Source: RBG-16-57-9 sp964462185 (lineage in GTDB: Archaea; Thermoproteota; Bathyarchaeia; TCS64). Taken from it: a stretch of 64,000 nucleotides of DNA. The position numbers were made by a program, and so were the translations under genes. Below are positions 18,924 through 27,140 of this stretch, in pieces (the first letter of the stretch is position 1; every line of letters begins with the position of its first letter). The notes beneath the pieces were generated by a model. It saw only the letters and a list, made by a program, of their open reading frames with translations, was not told the DNA's origin and searched no databases. The DNA lies in the NCBI GenBank assembly GCA_964462185.1, contig CAYWWV010000004.1:1-64000 (forward strand). Reading direction: 5' to 3'.

Positions 18924-19502
18924 ATGTCGGGTATAGATCCTTTCTCCAAGGGTAGAACGGTGACCAGAACCATACGCATAGACGAGGGGTACGACCAGGT
19001 CCTCCAGGAGGAGGCGGCGAGGAGGAGGGTCAGCGTCAACAACATCATGGACCAGCTGGTTAAGAAGTATGTCCAGAGCTGGCGGTTCTTTGAAAACATG
19101 TCGGCCGTAACTCTCTCCGACCGAACCTTGAAGAGCATCTTGGAGGCCGTGGAGGAGGATAAGATTAGGGAGATTGGCCGCATGCTGGGGAAGGAGAGGC
19201 CCTACGAGCTCATCCTCAAGAGGGGGTTGGTGCCCTCCTACGAGACGGCTAAGTGGTTCATCGTCGATGTTTTGACCCAGCAGAGTGGGTGGCTCAACGC
19301 CTCCATCACGAGGAACGATCGTAAGGAGTACATCCATTTGAGTCATCCCTTTGGGTATAAGTGGAGCCTCTTTCTGGAGGGGTATTTCGGGGTCTTCTAC
19401 AGGGAGAGGCTGGGCCTTAACTTTGAGGTAGACCTATTCGCCTCCAGCATCACCTTCATCTTCGACAGGAGAGAGCTGGAGCGCGCAGCCGCAAGGGTTT
19501 AG
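18924..19502 (+). CDS. Uncharacterised protein with RHH-like N-terminus
   Basis: A 192-residue protein I do not recognise as a named family. Residues 15-55 (TRTIRIDEGYDQVLQEEAAR, then VSVNNIMDQLVKKYV) look like a ribbon-helix-helix DNA-binding segment. The rest is a mixed alpha/beta domain with several aromatic residues and no metal or nucleotide motif. The ATG at 18924 is about 30 bases after a TATA box (TTAAATAC, 18892-18899). It is divergent from tfb and could regulate it or itself. Function is inferred only from the RHH resemblance. Confidence 0.68.
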   Translation: MSGIDPFSKGRTVTRTIRIDEGYDQVLQEEAARRRVSVNNIMDQLVKKYVQSWRFFENMSAVTLSDRTLKSILEAVEEDKIREIGRMLGKERPYELILKRGLVPSYETAKWFIVDVLTQQSGWLNASITRNDRKEYIHLSHPFGYKWSLFLEGYFGVFYRERLGLNFEVDLFASSITFIFDRRELERAAARV

Positions 19503-19559
19503 GCGTTATATTTAATACGGGTCTCCCCACAGTACCAGTGAAGCCTTTCGGTGGTAGTA

Positions 19560-19958
19560 GTGTCGTATCGTATAGCTAAAGTGGGTGAGTTGAAGGAGGG
19601 CAGTTACGCCATCATCAACGATGAGCCCAGCCAGATCGTGCAGATAACCAAGAGCAAGCCTGGGAAGCATGGAAGCGCCAAGTTCAGGTGCACAGCCATC
19701 AGTCTCTTCGATGGGAGGAAGCAGAGCTACGTGGCCAGCACCGATGCCACCATCATGGTGCCCATCGTGGATAAGAGGAGCGGCCAGGTTGTAAGCGTCT
19801 CCCCCTCCAGCTTCCAGTTGATGGACTTGGAGACCTATGAGGTCAAGGATGTGCCCCTACCGGATGACGAGGAGTTGGCCTCCAAGCTGGAGCCTGGGAA
19901 AGAGGTGGAGTACTGGGTCATCATGGACCGGATAAAGGTCCAGAGGGTGAAGAACTGA
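19560..19958 (+). CDS. eif5a: Translation factor aIF5A
   Basis: The 132-residue protein is the archaeal elongation/initiation factor 5A. It relieves ribosome stalling at difficult peptide bonds. The hypusine loop KPGKHGSAK is intact, with Lys36 as the modified residue. The second half is the OB fold (SSFQLMDLETYEVKDVPLP). GTG 19560 gives the usual N-terminus (SYRIAKVGELKEGSY). Another GTG at 19551 would add three valines. A TATA-like TTATATTTAATA lies at 19506-19517. The enzyme that modifies it is encoded 10 bases downstream. Confidence 0.96.
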   Translation: MSYRIAKVGELKEGSYAIINDEPSQIVQITKSKPGKHGSAKFRCTAISLFDGRKQSYVASTDATIMVPIVDKRSGQVVSVSPSSFQLMDLETYEVKDVPLPDDEELASKLEPGKEVEYWVIMDRIKVQRVKN

Positions 19959-19968
19959 AGGCTCACCT

Positions 19969-20913
19969 ATGAGAAGGGTTCATCAGGTCAGGGTCCGCCC
20001 ATGTATGACCCTGGGAGAGCTGGCGGAGGAGATGCGGCTCACCGGGGTTATGCAGGGGGGGAGGGTGGGCCATGGGGTGGAGGTTATGGCCCGCATGTTC
20101 GGCGACCAGGGGTGCACCGTTTTTCTTTCTTTGACGGGGCCTTTGGTTGCCGGGGGGTTGAGGCTGGTCATAAGGGACCTGGTGTTGGGGGGCCATGTGG
20201 ACGCCCTGGTGACCAACGGGGCCAACATGGTCCACGACCTCCTTGAGTCCATGGGGGTGCCCCACCTGGCTGGCTCCGATCAGCTGGACGACGAGGAGGT
20301 CTACCGTGAAGGCTACAGCAGGGCATACGACATCTTCATAGAGGCCTCGGCATTCCCAGAGTTGGAGGGGTATGTGAAGGGGCTGCTGGGGAGAGTCCCC
20401 AGGGAGGAGCTGCGGGGGGTGGGGTTCAGCGAGTTCCTGGCCCTACTGGGGGGCCTGGTGGAGGACGAGGGCAGCATCCTCCGGGCGGCGGCCCAGAAGG
20501 GTGTACCCATATTCAGCCCCGGATTCCTGGACTGCATGCTGGGTATACCCCTCTGGCTGTACGCCAAGGAGTCAGGCCTATCCTTCGACCCCTTGAAGGA
20601 CTTCGACCGCTTCGCCGACATGGTCTACGAGGCTGAGAGGACGGGGGCCATCCTCCTTGGGGGCGGCACCCCCAAACACCACACCCAGTACCTGAACACC
20701 CTCAGGGGGGGCCTAGACTACGCCGTCCAGATATCCTCGGCCCGGGTGGAGGACGGGAGCCTCAGCGGCGCCCCCCTCCGGGAGTCGATTACCTGGGGGA
20801 AGCTTAAGGAGGGGCGGTTGGAGGAGAACGCGGTCACCATATTCGGTGAGGTGACCAGCCTGTTCCCCTTCATGGTGGGGGCGGCCCTGGAGAGGCTGGG
20901 GGCTACTCGATAA
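19969..20913 (+). CDS. dys: Deoxyhypusine synthase
   Basis: A 314-residue enzyme that transfers the aminobutyl group of spermidine to the aIF5A lysine, using NAD. The NAD-binding and active-site segments are present: SLTGPLVAGG, VTNGANMVHD and GGGTPKHH. The catalytic Lys278 is in ITWGKLKEG. It is full length. The gap to aIF5A is 10 bases, so enzyme and substrate are co-expressed. Confidence 0.96.
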   Translation: MRRVHQVRVRPCMTLGELAEEMRLTGVMQGGRVGHGVEVMARMFGDQGCTVFLSLTGPLVAGGLRLVIRDLVLGGHVDALVTNGANMVHDLLESMGVPHLAGSDQLDDEEVYREGYSRAYDIFIEASAFPELEGYVKGLLGRVPREELRGVGFSEFLALLGGLVEDEGSILRAAAQKGVPIFSPGFLDCMLGIPLWLYAKESGLSFDPLKDFDRFADMVYEAERTGAILLGGGTPKHHTQYLNTLRGGLDYAVQISSARVEDGSLSGAPLRESITWGKLKEGRLEENAVTIFGEVTSLFPFMVGAALERLGATR

Positions 20914-20955
20914 TATGAGAAAAGGAATAAATACGATGCCCGGATATTCCGTGGT

Positions 20956-21528
20956 ATGCTTCCGGCTCTGGAAATCATAGTGGCGAGGAGGAGGAAACTG
21001 GGGCTAACCCAGAGCCAGCTGGCAGAGTTGGCGGGGGTGAGCCAGAGCTACATAGCAAAGCTCGAGTCGGGTAAGATCGAGCCCAGCTACTTGAAGGTGA
21101 AGGCCATCTTCGAGAGCCTGGAGAGGCTGGAGAAGAAGAACGAGCTCCAGGCGGGGCAGGTGATGACCCCCAACCCCGTGGGGGTTCAGAGAAATGCCTC
21201 GGTGAAGGAGGCCGTGGACCTCATGCGTGAAAACGGCTTCAGCCAGCTCCCCGTCTTCGATGGGGAGAAGCATGTGGGGGGGGTTACGGAGAGCGGGCTC
21301 ATAGAGCATTTGATTCCCTGGGAGTTGGAGGACGACCCCGGGGAGGTGAGGGTTGAGGAGGTGATGGAGGAGGCCTGGCCCTTGTTGGGGGAGGAGGCCC
21401 CCATCAGCCTCCTCTCCAGCCTCCTCAGATACTACCCCGCCGTACTGGTGCAGAGGAGGGGGAGGGTTGTGGGCATCGTCACCAAGGCCGACCTCCTCAG
21501 GGTCTTCGAGGAGCAGCCAGGTTTTTAA
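20956..21528 (+). CDS. HTH (XRE-type) regulator with paired CBS domains
   Basis: This 190-residue protein has a helix-turn-helix at residues 10-50 (LTQSQLAELAGVSQSYIAKL). Two CBS motifs follow from residue 68 (VMTPNPVGVQ, LPVFDGEKHVGGVTE; VLVQRRGRVVGIVTKADLL). CBS pairs bind adenine nucleotides or SAM, so DNA binding may respond to such a ligand. Proteins with this architecture are common in archaea and their targets are mostly unknown. A TATA-like GGAATAAATA lies at 20925-20934, and ATG 20956 is the start. Confidence 0.9.
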   Translation: MLPALEIIVARRRKLGLTQSQLAELAGVSQSYIAKLESGKIEPSYLKVKAIFESLERLEKKNELQAGQVMTPNPVGVQRNASVKEAVDLMRENGFSQLPVFDGEKHVGGVTESGLIEHLIPWELEDDPGEVRVEEVMEEAWPLLGEEAPISLLSSLLRYYPAVLVQRRGRVVGIVTKADLLRVFEEQPGF

Positions 21529-21552
21529 GTGCCCCCACACCGGGGTTTAGCC

Positions 21553-22176
21553 ATGGGTTTGAACCGGAGGAAGGTCTTATCGGTCTTGGTCTTGCTGCTC
21601 CTCTCGGGGAGCCTATTGGGCTTCGTGGCCAACTACCTCTTCCCCCCCACCCCCCCGCCCGGAACATCTGGCCGCCTGTTTTTGGAGACGAGTGTGGGGA
21701 GGGTGGTGGTGGAGCTGGACTGGGAGGCCGCCCCGGGGAGCGTGGGGAGGCTGGTGGAGGCCGTGGAGGAGGGCTTCTTCGACGGCCTCTGCTTCCACAG
21801 CGTTATTCCCGGCTTCGTGGCCATGACTGGGGCCTTCACCCCCAACGGGACCTATAGGGGTGGGGGCACCTCCTTCGGGGTTGAGGGGGAGGGGGAGCTT
21901 CCCAATGAGGAGGGGACGGTTGGAGTGGTCTGGACCAAGGGGGAGGGGGGTGGCAGCACTGTGCTGTACTTCAACCTGGCGGACAACCCCACCCTGGATG
22001 GGGAGCAGGAGGGGGATTACGGCTATGTGGTGGTGGGGAGAGTGGTGGAGGGCTGGGAGGCCCTGGAGGCCCTCTCCCAGGTGGAGACCACCACCCTGGA
22101 GACTGCCTTCGGAGAGGTGCGGTTCTGGCCCGTGGAGCCCGTAGTGGTGGAGAGGGCTTACCTGGAGGGGGGCTAA
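21553..22176 (+). CDS. Membrane-anchored cyclophilin-type peptidyl-prolyl isomerase
   Basis: A 207-residue protein with an N-terminal membrane anchor or signal segment (residues 4-30, VLSVLVLLLLSGSLLG). A short proline spacer follows, then a cyclophilin domain (FLETSVGRVVVELDWEAAPGSV, CFHSVIPGFVAMTGAF). The FHR-x-IPGF motif is FHSVIPGF here, so the catalytic Arg is replaced by Ser. The later FFNLADN-type segment is YFNLADNPTLDGE. It would act outside the membrane. The lost Arg suggests weak isomerase activity or a binding role. Start ATG 21553. Confidence 0.85.
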   Translation: MGLNRRKVLSVLVLLLLSGSLLGFVANYLFPPTPPPGTSGRLFLETSVGRVVVELDWEAAPGSVGRLVEAVEEGFFDGLCFHSVIPGFVAMTGAFTPNGTYRGGGTSFGVEGEGELPNEEGTVGVVWTKGEGGGSTVLYFNLADNPTLDGEQEGDYGYVVVGRVVEGWEALEALSQVETTTLETAFGEVRFWPVEPVVVERAYLEGG

Positions 22177-23333
22177 CCCCTCACCAGGGCGCCGTCGATG
22201 AGGACCTTCTCGCAGCGAGTCCTAAACTCCAGGGGGTGCCCCGATAGGAGCCTGAGGTCGGCGTCCTTCCCCGGCTCCAGGCTTCCCACCCTGTCGGCAA
22301 CGCCCAGGATCTCCGCTGGGATGATGGTGATGGCCTTCAAGGCGTAGTCCTCGGGGAGGCCCTCCCTGACGCTTAGGGCCGCGCATATTGGCAGGAACCT
22401 TATGCTGCTTCCAACGGCGTCGGTCTGGATGGCGAACTTGACTCCAGCCTCGTATAGGGCGAGGGGGGTCTCGTAGCTCAGCTCCCTCATCTCCCATTTG
22501 GGGCGGGCCGTTAGGCTGGGGCCCCAAACAGCGGGGATGCCCTTCTCCACCAACAGCTCTGCCACCCGGTGGCCCTCTGTGGCGTGCTCCCAGCTCATTT
22601 CCACTCCGAACTCCTCGCATATCCTCACCGCCGTGGCCAGGTCGTCGGCCCTGTGGGCGTGGGCCCTCAGGGGGATCTCCCGCCGGAGAACGGGGACCAG
22701 GGCCTCCAGCTTGAGGTCGGTCTCAGGCATCTTCTCGGGGTCCTCGGCGAACCTCTCCTTCTTCTCCAAGTAGTTACGGGTTTTCTGGAGCCACTCCCTG
22801 AGGAGGCCTGCCACCCCCATCCGGGTGCTGGGCATGGCCTTCTTCTCCACCCCGTAGACCCGGCGGGGGTTCTCGCCGAAGGCCACCTTCATCCCGCTGG
22901 GGCTCCGTATGACCATCTCGTCGACGGTCGTCTTTGGGGCGGTCTTGATGACCACCCCCGTCCCGCCTATGACGTTGGCGCTCCCAGGGAGCACTTGGGC
23001 CGTGGTTACGCCCTCTTTGAGGGCTGCCTCCAGCCCCCCCTCGTCGGCGTTGGCCTTGATGGCGTCCAGGGCCCTTAGATGGGGGGTTACAGGCTCGGTC
23101 ATTTCGTTGCCATCGCTCCCCGCCCAGCCGATCTTCTCCTCCCATATGCCTATGTGGCAGTGGGCCTCCACCAGTCCAGGCATAACGTAGGCGGCCTCCA
23201 GCACCTTGGCCCCTGGGGGCACTGGAAGCTCCTGGCCCACTGCCTTGATCTTTCCATTCTCTATGAGGACTACGCCATCCTCGATGACTCCATTGGTTAT
23301 GGTGTTAACCTCTTTTCCCTTTACTGCTAACAT
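22173..23333 (-). CDS. Amidohydrolase (imidazolonepropionase-like)
   Basis: A 386-residue metal-dependent hydrolase of the urease/dihydroorotase superfamily. It has the HxH metal site in VEAHCHIGIW near residue 60, the later histidines (AHAHRADD and SWEHATEGH) and the aspartate in AIQTDAVGSS. The C-terminus carries the composite-barrel ending LEPGKDADLRLLSGHPLE. It is related to imidazolonepropionase and prolidase-like amidohydrolases. The substrate is unknown. ATG 23333 starts MLAVKGKEV; longer starts would overlap the divergent gene at 23397. Its last codons overlap the cyclophilin stop. Confidence 0.85.
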   Translation of the reverse strand: MLAVKGKEVNTITNGVIEDGVVLIENGKIKAVGQELPVPPGAKVLEAAYVMPGLVEAHCHIGIWEEKIGWAGSDGNEMTEPVTPHLRALDAIKANADEGGLEAALKEGVTTAQVLPGSANVIGGTGVVIKTAPKTTVDEMVIRSPSGMKVAFGENPRRVYGVEKKAMPSTRMGVAGLLREWLQKTRNYLEKKERFAEDPEKMPETDLKLEALVPVLRREIPLRAHAHRADDLATAVRICEEFGVEMSWEHATEGHRVAELLVEKGIPAVWGPSLTARPKWEMRELSYETPLALYEAGVKFAIQTDAVGSSIRFLPICAALSVREGLPEDYALKAITIIPAEILGVADRVGSLEPGKDADLRLLSGHPLEFRTRCEKVLIDGALVRG

Positions 23334-23396
23334 GGGTTTGTTGTTGGGTGTGGGACGTAAAACCTTTTGGTTGGGAGGGGCGTTGGTTTCCCAGAG

Positions 23397-24140
23397 TTGA
23401 ACCCCCAAGCCCTTAGGGTCCTCGTGGAGAGGCTGTTGGTGGCCACGGCTGAGGGCTCTGTGGCCTTGGAGGAGCTGGGTGTGGGATTCACGGGGGAGGC
23501 CCTAGAGGAGGCCGTGGGGGTGTTGGGGGATCGAGGGTTGGTGGGTTGGGAGGGAGGTAGGGTGGTGGCGGGGTTGGAGCAGAGGCTGGGGTTGGCCACG
23601 CTGGCGGTGGAGCTGGGGGGAGATGTGGAGAGGGTGGCCCGGGCGTTGGGGTGGTTGGAGTTCGAGGAGCTGGCGTCCACCATCCTGGGGGCCAACGGCT
23701 ACTCCACCCGCACCAGGTTCAGGTTCCAGGCCCAGGGGAGGAGGTGGGAGGTGGATGTGCTGGGGTGGAACCCCCCATACCTCCTGGCTGTGGAGTGCAA
23801 ACACTATGGGTCGGGGATGGGCAACAGCGCCGCCAGGAGGGTGGTGGAGGCCCACTTGGAGAAGGCGGGGGTGTTGTCGGAGAACCCCCAGGTGTTGAAG
23901 GGCGTGGTGGAGCCGGGGGAGTGGGTCCTAGTCCCGCTGGCCCTCACCCTCCACCCCGCCCCCCTGAAGCTGTATAGGAGGGTGGCCGCCGTCCCCGTTT
24001 TCAACCTCCCCAGCTTCCTGGAGGAGTTCCCAGGCCAGCTGGAGAGGCTGGCCCACTTCACGGTCAGGGTGCCCCAGGGCGAGAGGAGGCCGCACCAGCT
24101 GCGGCTCCCAGGTTTTAGGCAGGCTAAAGGAAAAAGGTAA
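23397..24140 (+). CDS. Restriction-endonuclease-fold (Mrr/RecB-like) protein
   Basis: A 247-residue protein in two parts. Residues 1-80 look like winged-helix DNA-binding segments rich in Leu, Val and Gly. Residues 85-140 carry a nuclease core: FEELAS, then WEVDVLG, then VECKHYG, the E...D...ExK pattern of the PD-(D/E)xK fold. The C-terminus is basic. It may cut or repair DNA. No methyltransferase is nearby, so a restriction system is unlikely. TTG 23397 is chosen because it avoids an unlikely leader; an upstream TTG near 23367 is possible. Confidence 0.72.
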   Translation: MNPQALRVLVERLLVATAEGSVALEELGVGFTGEALEEAVGVLGDRGLVGWEGGRVVAGLEQRLGLATLAVELGGDVERVARALGWLEFEELASTILGANGYSTRTRFRFQAQGRRWEVDVLGWNPPYLLAVECKHYGSGMGNSAARRVVEAHLEKAGVLSENPQVLKGVVEPGEWVLVPLALTLHPAPLKLYRRVAAVPVFNLPSFLEEFPGQLERLAHFTVRVPQGERRPHQLRLPGFRQAKGKR

Positions 24141-24165
24141 AAGCAGAGGCCGGTAGGAAGAGGAG

Positions 24166-25026
24166 ATGAAAAAGAAAGCGGCCCTGGCAGCTGTGGTTGG
24201 GGGGGCCTTGGTCTTCTCCTTGAAGGCCTACTCGTGGTCCATCAGCGGCTCCATGGCTCTGCTCTCCGACGCCATGGAGTCCATCGTCAACCTGCTGGCC
24301 TCAGCCATGATGTATGCCAGCGTCTCCATAGGGGACCGCCCCCCCGACGAGTCCCACCCCTACGGCCACATGAAGGTGGAGAGCCTCTCCAGCCTATTGG
24401 AGGGGGCGCTGGTGTCCGCCGCGGGAGTATTGATCGCCGTAGCCTCGGTTAGGAGGCTGATCTCCCCCACCGCCCTCCAGAACACGGGGGAGGCCATCGT
24501 CTTCTCCCTGGTGGCCACGGGGTTGAATGGTTTGATAGCGTGGTTCCTGGCCAGGGCAGCCCAGAAAACAGGCAGCATGGCCCTGAAGGGGGACTCGGTG
24601 CACCTTTACAGCGACGTCTTATCCTCCTTGGGGGTGGTGGCCGGGGTATACGTGGCCGAGGCAACCGGCCTCAATGTTTTGGACCCGTTGATCGCCCTGG
24701 TTGTCTCGGGGGTGGTGCTCATGATGGGCTCGAGGTTGGTCTTGGAGAGCTGCCAAACCTTGATGGACCCCAGCTGCCCCGAGTCCGAGGAGAAGATTAG
24801 GGAGGTGCTGGCCCGGCACCACGAGCTCTTCCACGGCTACCACGACCTCAGAACCAGGCGGAGCGGTGAACGGGTCTACGCCGACCTCCACCTGGACTTG
24901 AGGGAGGACTTGACGGTGGGTGAGGCCCATAGGCTCATGGACCACCTGGAGGAGGAGCTGAGGAGGGAGGCCCCCTGGGTGGAGGTCACCATCCACACCG
25001 AGCCCCACGGGGGAGACCCCTCCTAA
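24166..25026 (+). CDS. Cation diffusion facilitator (CDF) transporter
   Basis: A 286-residue metal exporter with six predicted helices. The helix-2 site is SDAMESIVN and the helix-5 site is GDSVHLYSDVLSS, with His and Asp as metal ligands. DESHPYGHMKVESL is the usual loop. The C-terminal 75 residues form the cytosolic metallochaperone-like dimer domain. Ser in place of His at the first helix-2 ligand position and Asp/His in helix 5 leave Zn2+, Mn2+ or Fe2+ all possible. It follows the nuclease-like gene by 25 bases. Confidence 0.92.
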   Translation: MKKKAALAAVVGGALVFSLKAYSWSISGSMALLSDAMESIVNLLASAMMYASVSIGDRPPDESHPYGHMKVESLSSLLEGALVSAAGVLIAVASVRRLISPTALQNTGEAIVFSLVATGLNGLIAWFLARAAQKTGSMALKGDSVHLYSDVLSSLGVVAGVYVAEATGLNVLDPLIALVVSGVVLMMGSRLVLESCQTLMDPSCPESEEKIREVLARHHELFHGYHDLRTRRSGERVYADLHLDLREDLTVGEAHRLMDHLEEELRREAPWVEVTIHTEPHGGDPS

Positions 25027-25073
25027 GCTAGCCAGCAGACACCAATGCCCATGCCACCACGAGGGCGAGCAGC

Positions 25074-25427
25074 CTAGAAGGAGACTACTCTCTGGCTCTC
25101 CGCTATCCAAGTAGCCAGGGCCTTCATGGTCCCCCGCTCCACGCCTTCCACCAATTGGTCCTGGGATATGCCCCGGGAGTCGATGCATGTGCCGCAGACC
25201 AATACCTGGGCCCCTCGTCGGAGGATGGAGGAGAGCATCTTCTCCAGGTTGTAGTATCCTTCAGGGGTCTTCTGGCCAGACTTTGCCGCTGCCACAGCAT
25301 CACCCATCAAGAAGACCCGCACCTCTGTGGGAGGCTCCATGCCCAGGGCCGTGGATGCCAGCCTCAGGGCGTTCCATGGTTTCTCGCTGCCGTAGGGGGA
25401 TTCGTTGACTATTATGGTTAGAATCAT
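25074..25427 (-). CDS. DsrE/DsrF-like sulfur-relay protein
   Basis: The 117-residue protein has the DsrE fold pattern: ILTIIVNESPYGSEKPWNALRLA at the start, VRVFLMGDAVAAAK in the middle, and a CGTCIDSRG segment near residue 75. The cysteines in CGTC could carry persulfide, as in sulfur-relay DsrE and TusD proteins. The function in this organism is unknown. ATG 25427 begins the conserved strand; the longer frame upstream has no family match. It lies beside the tungsten enzyme region, where sulfur transfer would be useful, but that link is inference. Confidence 0.82.
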   Translation of the reverse strand: MILTIIVNESPYGSEKPWNALRLASTALGMEPPTEVRVFLMGDAVAAAKSGQKTPEGYYNLEKMLSSILRRGAQVLVCGTCIDSRGISQDQLVEGVERGTMKALATWIAESQRVVSF

Positions 25428-25476
25428 GGGGGAATACGGTGTTGACCTCCGTAAAAAAGTTTCTAGGGGGAGGGGC

Positions 25477-25636
25477 TTAGGTAGGACCCACGTGTTTGGA
25501 CTCCTCAACCTCTTTCCCCAGTCCCAGCCTCACCATGGTCTCCCTGGTGGGGATGCCCCGCTCATCCCATCCCCGTTTCTCGTAGTAGTAGGTTAGCAGC
25601 TGGTCGTATTTGGCCTCGTCCAGGTGTTTCCCAGCC
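25477..25636 (-). pseudogene. Truncated second copy of the AOR gene 3' end
   Basis: This minus-strand fragment encodes AGKHLDEAKYDQLLTYYYEK and the following residues to a stop. It is the same sequence as the last 50 or so residues of the aldehyde oxidoreductase encoded at 27141-28973. Bases 25523-25636 are identical to 27190-27303. The last codons have diverged (ESKHVGPT against LSKYVDLK). There is no start codon or upstream enzyme body, so it cannot make a working protein. It is a duplication remnant. Confidence 0.85.
25523..25636 (-). repeat. 114-bp perfect direct repeat, copy A
   Basis: This block is identical, base for base, to 27190-27303 in the same orientation. The copies are 1667 bases apart and bracket the surface-protein gene. 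Similarity beyond copy A is weaker on the stop-codon side and ends abruptly at 25637 on the other side. Confidence 0.95.
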
Positions 25637-25738
25637 CCTGGCTCTAATCTAGAGGGCTGGGGGGAATCCACACGGCCAAGGATGGTTGAAACTAGTTGAC
25701 GTTAAACCCAGAACCATGGGGTAATAGAAAAAGGGTGT

Positions 25739-27055
25739 TTAAGGTCTCCGGGTGTAAACGAGGTATGCGGCTATGGCCAGTATGGCTACGGCGCCGGCTC
25801 CGTATAGGAGATAGTTTGGTTGGGGGTGGTCCTCCATTGCTTCCTCTGGGAGGGTTTGCCCAGGCTCCTCCACCGTCTCCTCGGTTGGGGTTGGCTCGGC
25901 CTCCTCTATCACTGACCACACACTGAAGTGGTCTGTCTCTGCCTCCAGTATGTTGTCGACGGACAGCGTGCTTTCCACAGGGCACCAATGGGTACCGTTC
26001 CAGTATGCCCATGTAAGCCTCTCCACCACCAAGCCCCGGCTCTCAACCTCCTGGGGGTCGATCTCAATCCCCAGCCTAGCCCTGGCTATGGTTGCGTTGG
26101 GCTCGATCTCGCAGTAAAAGCCCATGTGCCTCTCAGGCTCCTCAACCTCCGGGGGCCTACTAACCCTCAGGCGCATCTCCAGCTTCAACGCCTCCCCAGG
26201 CTGGACCTCCAACCTGAATAGGCGCTGCCTGAACTCGTTCTCAACTGTGAGGTCCAACTGGGTGTCCCGCGTGCAGTTGAGGTAGAGGGCTGTGTTTTTG
26301 AATTGGAAGAGGGAGCCTTGGTGTTGTCTCAGGTGAAGCTGGAACTCGTTGGGAACCATGTCGGTGTAGTTGTATGCCATTGTATGCATGGGTACGCCGG
26401 AAATCTCGGGGAGGGGCATCTCCCTGGGCATCCGCTGTTCCTTGATGGTCCAAACGCTGAAGTGGGTGGTGTTGGCCTCCAGGAAGCCGTCCTCCCTCAG
26501 CCTGCTACGCACAGGTTCCCAAACGCTTCCATTCCAGTAACACCAAGTAAGGCGCTCCAACATTATTGTCCTGTTTAACTCCAGGCTTAGCGCCGTTTGG
26601 TTGATGTATAGCTCCATCGTGGCACTCACAGGGCCAGTGGAGTTGGGCTCAATCGTCAGATACCTCTCCAAACCATACCGCGGCCGTTCTACCCCTGCAG
26701 GGGGCGTGGCGTTCGCCTGGAGGTTGAGGTGTATGTTTCTCGTCGTATTCAAGCTTAGCCTCAGGTACCTTATTCTTACTGCTTCGTCGCAGGAGACATT
26801 CATGGTCATGGCCCTGTTGGAGGCGACCTCCATAACCATGTTCCTATACATGAATAGCTGGGGCGTAGCTGCCTCTATTCTGTGATGGAGGCGTCTGGGC
26901 ACTATGTTTGTCAGGTTCATCGGTAGGCTGCCAGGGCTGGGATGAGGTGCTGGTAGCTCCATGTGCCACCCCTGAGGCATCCTAGCTGCCGATATTGCCG
27001 GAAGCATTAGCGATGAGATTAGCAAACCAATGATGACTGCTGTTGTTGTTCTCAT
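25739..27055 (-). CDS. Secreted, C-terminally anchored surface protein with two repeat units
   Basis: A 438-residue protein I do not recognise. It has a signal peptide (residues 1-23, ending in ISA). The ectodomain has more than a dozen N-x-S/T sequons. The end is a Glu/Pro/Thr-rich spacer, one hydrophobic helix (YGAGAVAILAIAAYLVY) and a short basic tail (TRRP). Two related units occur near residues 130-215 and 310-395, each with an IEPN segment, ERLTW-YWNG, and a closing HFSVW. The gene lies between two copies of a 114-bp repeat. The tripartite end resembles archaeosortase substrates but matches no named signal. Confidence 0.8.
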   Translation of the reverse strand: MRTTTAVIIGLLISSLMLPAISAARMPQGWHMELPAPHPSPGSLPMNLTNIVPRRLHHRIEAATPQLFMYRNMVMEVASNRAMTMNVSCDEAVRIRYLRLSLNTTRNIHLNLQANATPPAGVERPRYGLERYLTIEPNSTGPVSATMELYINQTALSLELNRTIMLERLTWCYWNGSVWEPVRSRLREDGFLEANTTHFSVWTIKEQRMPREMPLPEISGVPMHTMAYNYTDMVPNEFQLHLRQHQGSLFQFKNTALYLNCTRDTQLDLTVENEFRQRLFRLEVQPGEALKLEMRLRVSRPPEVEEPERHMGFYCEIEPNATIARARLGIEIDPQEVESRGLVVERLTWAYWNGTHWCPVESTLSVDNILEAETDHFSVWSVIEEAEPTPTEETVEEPGQTLPEEAMEDHPQPNYLLYGAGAVAILAIAAYLVYTRRP

Positions 27056-27140
27056 TTTGCGTCGAGTAGAGACGAGAGTATTGGCGTATTTCAGGGATTT
27101 GGTGGAACGAATTGGAAAACTCGTTCCACAGAGAGGGGGG

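Noticed and set aside
23367..23396. Earlier start for the nuclease-fold protein
   Set aside because: The added residues (VGRGVGFPE) have no support. A TTG at 23397 gives a compact start, though the choice is not certain.
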